From the NCBI RefSeq assembly GCF_014839805.1, contig NC_051126.1, forward strand, positions 8,750,609 to 8,814,608: a stretch of DNA of 64,000 nucleotides, in the 5' to 3' direction. Below the pieces are notes generated by a model, which was not told the DNA's origin, made no database searches, and saw nothing but the letters and a program-made list of their open reading frames with translations. The position numbers and the translations under genes were made by a program. This document shows, piece by piece, positions 58,501 to 64,000 of the stretch (its first letter is position 1; every line of letters starts with the position of its first letter). This stretch comes from Manduca sexta (taxonomy: Eukaryota; Arthropoda; Insecta; Lepidoptera; Sphingidae).

Positions 58501-61500
58501 AGCCTTCTGTTCTTTTCTGACTTTCTTAGGGATTAAAAGGTACCCAAGAGGTGTGATTTGACAAAAGCTACTAAAATGGGACAGTAAAATTAAAACAAAG
58601 TGGTATCATTCGTATGTTTGTTAACTTATTTCAATGTTAATAAAACTTTGTCGAAATGCTTAGAGCAAACACGATGCTGTTTTTTCCAATGCCAATTGGG
58701 ACGAGCTATGGCAACGATCCATCATCTGTGGGGAGTCTGCAATGAAACACATTGTATGAAACCCTGTGAAAATCAGATAGTTTCCTCGACCCCAGCCTTC
58801 GCGCACGGTTTCCAAGTGACTTTTACCATTACACCACCGTATATTGAAATTAAAAGGGAATTTCTGCAAAATAGAAAACTACAATATACCAACATCTATG
58901 TTATCGACAGAATATGCAGCACAACACTATTGAACACGACTACGTATATTGGTAAAAATGAAAAATACTTAATAATGACTGTATCGAATGGCCAACAGCA
59001 GTTTATAATATGACTACAGCAAATAAAGTATAATTAATAACACTTTTTGCACTTATATACAGGGTTTAAGCAAATATAAGGTTTTTTGTTTACTTACCGA
59101 TGGAAACTGATGATTTCAGTTTCATTTTCTTTACGAGTAAAATGAGATTTACACCCCACAATAACGCAGGCCATTGCTTGTTCGTAGGGCTATATTTTAC
59201 TTAAACAGCACTGTGTATTTATTAAAATTAACAACAAAAATATTATAAAACATGTAGCCACTTTTGAAAAGCACGCGCAGAAGTATAACGTAACTAAATT
59301 GTGTGGACGCGTTTGTGACATTGTTTTGAGATTGGCAAGTTGGAACTTTTGACATTTTATTTGCTTTTTAATTCGGCATCATAAAGAGGACCAAAGGTAA
59401 CCATTTGATAATTTTAAAGTGTACGCAAGCCGACTTTAGCAACATAATATTTGTCTCGTTCTTTTCAACGGTTTTGGCCTATTTGTAAAAATAGGATAAG
59501 TATATGAGGGTAATTTAGATTCCTTCTATGCTTGTTCTTGTTCTGAGGTCTAATCGTAATACTTATAGTCCAGTCAAATTAACACTTAAGGCGATACCTC
59601 AAGGTCCATTTTCATACATTTTTTTTCGGCTTTAATCTGGGTAACTAAACAAGTATTGGCAAGTAAAGAATTTAAATTCACGTCTAGTTAGTGATTAGTT
59701 CTCGCAGTTGAAAGAAAAACGTAAAAATAATTAATAATCATGGATATTTCGGCCTTTAAATTTTAATATCTGCCCGCTACGTCATTGTCCGAGTGTAAAG
59801 GGTCGCATGCCTGCTTTTTGAAATTATTTACGATAAAATTATTTACTTCTCTAAACCTGGGAAAGCTCAAGTACAATCAACAATATATTCATCACAAAGT
59901 AATGACTGCATATCCAAAATGTCACTTATATTTTATTTTTACATGCAATAAAGTCAGGTGGGGCAAGTGCGCCGACGAGGTAGGTGCACCTACCTCTCAG
60001 AACAAGAACAAGCATAGAAGGAATCTAAATTACCCTCATATACTTATCCTTTTTTTTCAAATAGGCCAAAACCGTTGAAAAGAACGAGACAAATATTATG
60101 TTGCTAAAGTCGGCTTGCGTACACTTTAAAATTATCAAATGGTTAACTTTGGTCCTCTTTATGATGCCGAATTAAAAGCAAATAAAATGTCAAAAGTTCC
60201 AACTTGCCAACCTCAAAACAATGTCACAAACGCGTCCACACAATTTAGTTACGTTATACTTCTGCGCGTGCTTTTCAAAAGTGGCTACATGTTTTATAAT
60301 ATTTTTGTTGTTAATTTTAATAAATACACAGTGCTGTTTAAGTATAATATAGCCCTACGAACAAGCAATGGCCTGCGTTATTGTGGGGTGTAAATCTCAT
60401 TCTTCTCGTAAAGAAAATGAAACTGAAATCATCAGCTTCCATCGGTGAGTAAACAAAAAACCTAATATATTTGCTAAAACCCTGTACATAAGTGCAAAAA
60501 GTATTATTAATTAATCTTTATTATGCTGTAGTCATATTATAATCTGCTGTTTGGCCATTCGATACAGTAATTATTAAGTATTTTTCATTTTTACCAATTT
60601 ACGTAGTCGTGTTCAATAGTGTTGTACTGCATATTCTGTCGATAACATAGATGTTAGAATATTGTAGTTTACTATTTTGCATAAATTGTCTTTTACTTTC
60701 AATATACGGTGGTGTAGTGGTAAAAGCCACTTGGAAACCGTGCGCGAAGGCTGGGGGTTAAGGAAAGTATCTGATTTTCATAGTGTGTTTCATACAATGT
60801 GTTTCATTGCAGATTCCCCACAGATGATGCTATGAGGCAAAAATGGATCGTTGCCAAAGCTCGTCCCAATTGGCATTGGAAAAAACAGCACCGTGTTTGC
60901 TCTAAGCATTTCGAAAAAGTTTTATTAACATTGAAATAAGTTATCAAACATATGTGACATGAATGATACCGCTGTGTTTTAATTTTATTGTCCCATTTTA
61001 GTAGCTTCTGTCAAATCACACCTCTTGGGTATCTTTTAATCCCTAAGAAAGTCAGAAAAGAACAGAAGGCGTACTGGCTTTCTCCTAAACGAAATTCCGG
61101 CTGATTTCTTGTTTGTTACTTACAGCGGTTTCCATTCCTTCCGAAATTTCTAACATTTTCTTAATTTAATAATCTAAATGCTTGACCATTTTTGTTTGAA
61201 TGACGTTTCGGAAGGCATCAAACTGCTGTAAATAGCAAATGAAAATTGGACAAAATTTAGCTCGAAGAAAGCCGGTAGTTATAGAACTAGTTTTTTTTTT
61301 TAGTTTATTGTATTTTAACAGCTTCTTAACGAGTGTTTTTATATATCCAGACTTCTTTTGGTACTTGAATACCAAATCAGGATATTGATATCTTTTTTTA
61401 GCCTTTATCTAAAATAGCAATTTGCAACGGTTTGTAGTTGACTGACCGAAAAGTGTTTATTTTAGCAGGTTTGTGAATTTACCGTAGCCGATAGACAAAG

Positions 61501-63895
61501 TATCTATCGATATCGATAAGATATCAGAAGGGATCGCAACACAATTAAATTTCTTGCTGTCTAAGACAGAGTACGCTCAAATGTCATAGTGTTACTTCTA
61601 TGCTTGTCATTATTCTGAGACCTACCCTAAAAATATCGAAAACTATTTATGTTATAAGTACAATTACCGCAATCTTATATCTATGCTACGAACTGAAATA
61701 CAGTGCCACTAAAAACATAAATGGCTATGTTCATTTTAATACGATTTATTCGCCATTTTATTTTAAGTCTCATTTAGACCTGTAAACAGAGATGATCCCG
61801 TGTAAGATAACATCAAATATTTCAAGATATTTAACATATTTCTGTAAACCAGTAAGGTGAATACATAGTTTAAACCTTTTGTTTTAACTTCCTGCCTGAA
61901 TTTTATTTATATATACTAAAATAAAGGATTTTTTATAAATGCGAAAAAATTTACCTAAAAATTGTCGAGTAGGGCAAGTGCGCCATAGTTAATAGTCGTA
62001 TAGCGCACTTGCCCCTGATCCATATATAACCAACCTTTTTTGAGAATAAGTTTTACTAATATGAATTATTATTATTAAAATGTTATACTTAACAGCAGAA
62101 TTTTTTGTACTCAAGGTATTTTGTTTTGAGCCGACTTAAATAAAAGGGGGTATTAGTTAAAGAAAAACTGAAATACCTTAGTTCAGAGCAACTTTACGTG
62201 AATAGGTTGCAACTGTTCGATCAGGCACGTTATCTGGATATAATGCAGCTAAAATATATCAAATGTCATAAGGCCAAATTCTAAGTAATTGAGTTATAAC
62301 GCATTCAAAATTGTTAATTCCTACATTTTTGTATGTTTTTTTTTTTACTTTTTAGAAATAAAATGGATTTTATATTAGGGCTACCATTTTTTTATTCCAA
62401 CATATCCCGCACACAAAACTCTAATATAGCAAAAAAAATCTAAAATGTTTTGAAGCCCTGATTTACATATATATGGCGCACTTACCCCGAATTTGATTTG
62501 ACAGCCATATTTTGTTATAATACTGAGTGATTAAAAATTATCCAAGAGCAATGCGAGTAAAACTTATTTCTCTATGGACTAAAATGAGTGTTTTCTTTAT
62601 AATGTTTCATATTGGCGTTTTTTTTTACACAGGCACACTTACCCCATTTCCAGAGGCAAGTGCACCTACTACCATTTTTTGTTACTTTGAGCAAAATATT
62701 ATTAATTTATGGTCCGATTTCCTTGAATGGCTATAGGTTGTTATCACAAAATACCAAATATTCTTAAATTAATAAAATTACATTCTTAAGTCAGCACAAA
62801 AAGAAATGATATTGCATTGAATCCAGCTATGAAAATTTTATGGCGCACTTTCCTCGACTGACCTTAACTGGTTGAGATACTAAGTACATCAGCCATTTTT
62901 AATAGAGATGAAACAATAGGATACGATCTGTATACTGATCAAAGTATCTTCATCATACTAGATCTGGAGTATGCCTACTGGGGAAACCATGTAAAAAAAA
63001 TGTGCCAAGTACATTACCTCGTAGATGGTGCGGAAATGTGTGCATACATATATTAATAATCTGTACATATGAAGGAGTGGCGAACAAATAAATTTTTCAA
63101 CTTTTAAAATAGCGATATCTCGCGAACGGTGATTCGTATGAAAAAAAAGTATTAGAGCAATTGTTGTAGAGAATTGTATGATCTACAAGTACTGTCTGAC
63201 CTATTTTTCGATAATACCTCCAGTTTCAGAGAAAAATGGGAAAAACCGAAATTTTTGACCTTTGACCTTGAATAAAATCTTTTGAACACATAGGATCGAA
63301 GTGGGACTTTTGACATTTTATTGGTTATGATGTATTTAACGTCTATACCAATTTCCAGCTCTATGTGAATTTTTCTTAAGGCGATACCTCAAGGTCCATT
63401 TTCATACATTTTGTTTCACCTTTAATCTGGGTATTAAAACGTAAAATAATTAATAATCATGGATATTTCGGCCTTTAAAATTTAATATGACGAAATTTTA
63501 AAGGCCGAAATATCCAGGATTATTAATTATTTGTACGTGTTTCTTCAACTGCGAGAACTAATCACTAACTAGACGTGAATTTAAATTCTTTACTTGCCAA
63601 TACTTGTTTAGTTACCCAGATTAAAGGTGAAACAAAATGTATGAAAATGGACCTTGAGGTATCGCCTTAACTCACAGGTTTTTTTTTGTCTACTTTGACT
63701 GGACTATTAATTGATAATATGTACATACTAATATTATCTACGTTTTAAGACGCACGTCATGACCTATCCAATATAAATATCATTATCAACTTTTTAAAGT
63801 TTTAGCTTACATTCTCTTTTTTCTTTTAGTTTAGATTCCTTAATTTGTTCTTGAATTTTAATTTTTTCTATGGTCGCGTCCACAGAATCATCCAT
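55572..63895 (-). CDS. Uncharacterised 202-residue coiled-coil protein, four exons
   Basis: Minus-strand exons 63811-63895, 57112-57302, 56076-56344 and 55572-55635. All introns are GT-AG, the phases agree at each junction, and the total is 609 nt with TAA. It starts MDDSVDATIEKIKIQEQIKE. Residues about 12-100 and 150-200 are rich in Lys/Glu with heptad-like Leu/Ile spacing (NVELKTDKIKQEIIQMQTVI, LLNRKKIEKYLERREKAITK), so two coiled-coil segments are predicted around a less charged middle. There is no signal peptide, membrane segment or zinc motif. I do not recognise the family; a small cytoskeletal, centrosomal or kinetochore-type coiled-coil protein would fit but is a guess. Intron 1 is 6.5 kb, almost all of it transposon-derived. 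The promoter would lie above 63895. Confidence 0.75.
56405..56585 (+). repeat. SINE fragment (family of 52838-53094)
   Basis: 'aatttgtgcccgatat', 'catggcgaaaagtggatgca' and 'ctagttgcgcctctgcctac' follow the tail half of the complete SINE. The head is missing. It lies in intron 2 of the coiled-coil gene. Confidence 0.6.
58706..59174 (-). pseudogene. Broken THAP mini-gene in the left element
   Basis: Exon 1 is 59098-59174 (Met, CysxxxxCys and the SFHR end of a THAP domain start), with a GTAAGT donor. Exon 2 begins at 58736. Compared with the right copy, exon 2 has lost 16 bp just after the Asp-Asp pair, which shifts the frame and gives a stop at 58706-58708. The sequence beyond (down to about 58632) still aligns with the intact copy but cannot be read. 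Inactive as a full THAP protein. Confidence 0.85.
58786..58841 (-). repeat. tRNA-like sequence in the THAP intron, left copy
   Basis: On the minus strand, 'ggtggtgtaatggtaaaagt' resembles a tRNA A-box region and 'aaggctggggtcgagg' a degenerate B box. The same block is present in the right copy at 60711-60766. It looks like a decayed tRNA-derived insertion older than the split of the two copies, not a functional tRNA: no acceptor stem closes. Confidence 0.45.
59586..59770. mobile_element. Half of a TTAA foldback MITE, copy 4
   Basis: It starts TTAAGGCGATACCTCAAGG and runs as the left arm of the family through 'ctcgcagttgaaagaaaaac' to 'atttcggcctttaaat', then stops with no right arm. It lies in the 440-bp spacer between the two THAP elements. 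Confidence 0.8.
60368..60939 (+). CDS. THAP-domain mini-protein (67 residues) of the right element
   Basis: Two exons, 60368-60444 and 60813-60939, with GTGAGT donor and TTGCAG acceptor, in phase (CG/A). The product is almost exactly one THAP C2CH zinc finger: Cys3 and Cys8, SFHRFPTDD, the invariant Trp at 37, Pro/Trp at 44-46, and CSKHF with Cys55 and His58. The usual length of a THAP domain is 80-90 residues; the C-terminal AVPTIF-type box is missing and the ORF stops nine residues after His58. THAP domains bind DNA in P-element transposases and in host proteins. No catalytic domain follows in the element. It could be a truncated transposase start, a DNA-binding repressor-like product, or simply a fossil. 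Transcription is unknown. Confidence 0.72.
60711..60766 (+). repeat. tRNA-like sequence in the THAP intron, right copy
   Basis: 'ggtggtgtagtggtaaaagc' resembles a tRNA D-arm/A box, and 'aaggctgggggttaagg' is a decayed B box. It is the counterpart of 58786-58841 in the left element. Confidence 0.45.
61628..63090. other. Intron sequence with recurring GGGGCAAGTGCGCC-type motifs
   Basis: No coding signal; the 69-residue ORF at 62527-62736 runs across motif copies and is not supported. The motif or its complement occurs at 61972-61984, 62003-62015, 62475-62488, 62632-62645, 62654-62666 and 62842-62855, plus 59960-59973 on the far side of the right THAP element. The pair at 61972-62015 forms an inverted repeat with 12-bp arms. 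Confidence 0.6.
63091..63340 (+). repeat. Probable dispersed repeat
   Basis: 'aatagcgatatctcgcgaac', 'gttgtagagaattgtatgat' and 'tttttgacctttgacctt' form a non-coding block ending just before a TTAA MITE. It partly resembles the repeat at 33220-33500. Origin unknown. Confidence 0.3.
63376..63670. mobile_element. TTAA foldback MITE, copy 5
   Basis: Both ends are TTAAGGCGATACCTCAAGG and its complement, with TTAA at each boundary. The right arm is complete; the left arm has a deletion between 'tttaatctgggta' and 'aacgtaaaataattaataat'. A central palindrome 'tttaaaatttaatatgacga' is kept. It lies in intron 1 of the coiled-coil gene. Confidence 0.88.
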
Positions 63896-64000
63896 TTTTC
63901 CGCAAAATAGCGCCGCAATAACTTGTTTATAAATTAATTATTATCATCAATTACACAATAATAATTTACAGTTATTGTGGATGAATGTTGTAAATTGCGG

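Larger units (their letters stand above)
57965..59547 (-). mobile_element. P-superfamily-like THAP element, left copy
   Basis: It begins CTCAGAATAATGACAAGCAT and ends with the complement of CTCAGAACAAGAACAAGCAT, a terminal inverted repeat of about 25 bp with a few mismatches. It is flanked by the exact 8-bp duplication GTCTAATC (57957-57964 and 59548-59555). Inside, on the minus strand, is a THAP mini-gene (broken here), an internal inverted repeat at about 58339-58453 (TTACAGCAGTTTCCAT...), and a TATCGATATCGATA palindrome near the outer end. Length 1583 bp. THAP DNA-binding domain plus 8-bp duplications fits the P-element superfamily; no RNase-H-like catalytic region is present, so it is non-autonomous or a derived family. 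Confidence 0.8.
59996..61619 (+). mobile_element. P-superfamily-like THAP element, right copy
   Basis: It begins CTCAGAACAAGAACAAGCAT and ends with the complement of CTCAGAATAATGACAAGCAT, so it is the inverted twin of 57965-59547. Flanks are ACCTACCT (59988-59995) and ACCTACCC (61620-61627), an 8-bp duplication with one change. Its own duplication shows that it inserted independently of the left copy. It has a plus-strand two-exon THAP mini-gene, the internal inverted repeat at about 61120-61231, and the TATCGATATCGATA palindrome at 61505-61518. Length 1624 bp. Confidence 0.82.

Noticed and set aside
58600..59013. 137-codon plus-strand ORF in the left THAP element
   Set aside because: It runs antisense across THAP exon 2 and the intron, and the twin element does not preserve it.
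60139..60393. 84-codon plus-strand ORF upstream of the THAP start
   Set aside because: It lies in the element's leader region, has no domain, and the reading overlaps the real THAP ATG in another frame.
60711..60766. Functional tRNA gene
   Set aside because: A- and B-box-like segments are present, but the acceptor and T stems do not pair and the B box is decayed.
57957..61627. Interpretation as a single 3.6-kb inverted duplication
   Set aside because: The two halves have different 8-bp flanking duplications and each has its own paired inverted ends, so two separate insertions explain it better.

Overview
The window looks like nuclear DNA of a moth or butterfly (Lepidoptera). It is AT-rich with intron-split genes. 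It carries 5'-truncated RTE-clade LINE sequence ending in a (TGA)n tail, tRNA-derived SINEs with RTE-like tails, foldback MITEs, and conserved insect proteins. No bacterial features (operons, Shine-Dalgarno sites, CRISPR) are present.

Layout: 1-5.2 kb is non-coding, downstream of a CDK2AP1/2-like gene (minus, 5208-5558). About 0.9 kb away a divergent gene begins: 22 phase-consistent exons (plus, 6496-26069) encoding a 1157-residue multi-pass membrane protein that I do not recognise. Its introns hold a dead RTE LINE, an older reversed retroposon, a SINE, a hAT-like element with an 8-bp duplication, and a TTAA foldback MITE. From 26.1 to 41.2 kb I see no protein gene, only presumed 3' UTRs, repeats and small MITEs. 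unkempt (minus, 41192-49213, six exons, CCCH fingers plus RING) follows. Histone H3.3 (plus, 51078-51572, one 84-bp intron) comes next, with four CCAAT boxes upstream. A UQCC4/CCSMST1-like mitochondrial protein (minus, 53354-54199) faces H3.3 tail to tail. Last is a four-exon 202-residue coiled-coil gene (minus, 55572-63895).

The most notable structure is inside the 6.5-kb first intron of the coiled-coil gene. Two related elements, 57965-59547 and 59996-61619, lie head to head. Each has about 25-bp terminal inverted repeats beginning CTCAGAA and its own 8-bp target duplication (GTCTAATC exact; ACCTACCT/ACCTACCC). Each also carries a two-exon THAP zinc-finger mini-gene. The right copy has an intact 67-residue ORF and the left copy is broken by a 16-bp deletion. 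THAP plus 8-bp duplications points to the P-element superfamily, but no transposase catalytic part is present. A five-copy TTAA foldback MITE family is scattered through the window; one copy carries the same four substitutions at both ends.

The genes do not form one pathway. CDK2AP (NuRD), H3.3 (replication-independent chromatin) and unkempt (mRNA repression) are broadly expressed regulators that sit in a generally housekeeping neighbourhood. Exon coordinates were derived by hand from splice signals and phase. They are strong for the large gene, unkempt, H3.3 and the coiled-coil gene because every junction keeps frame.
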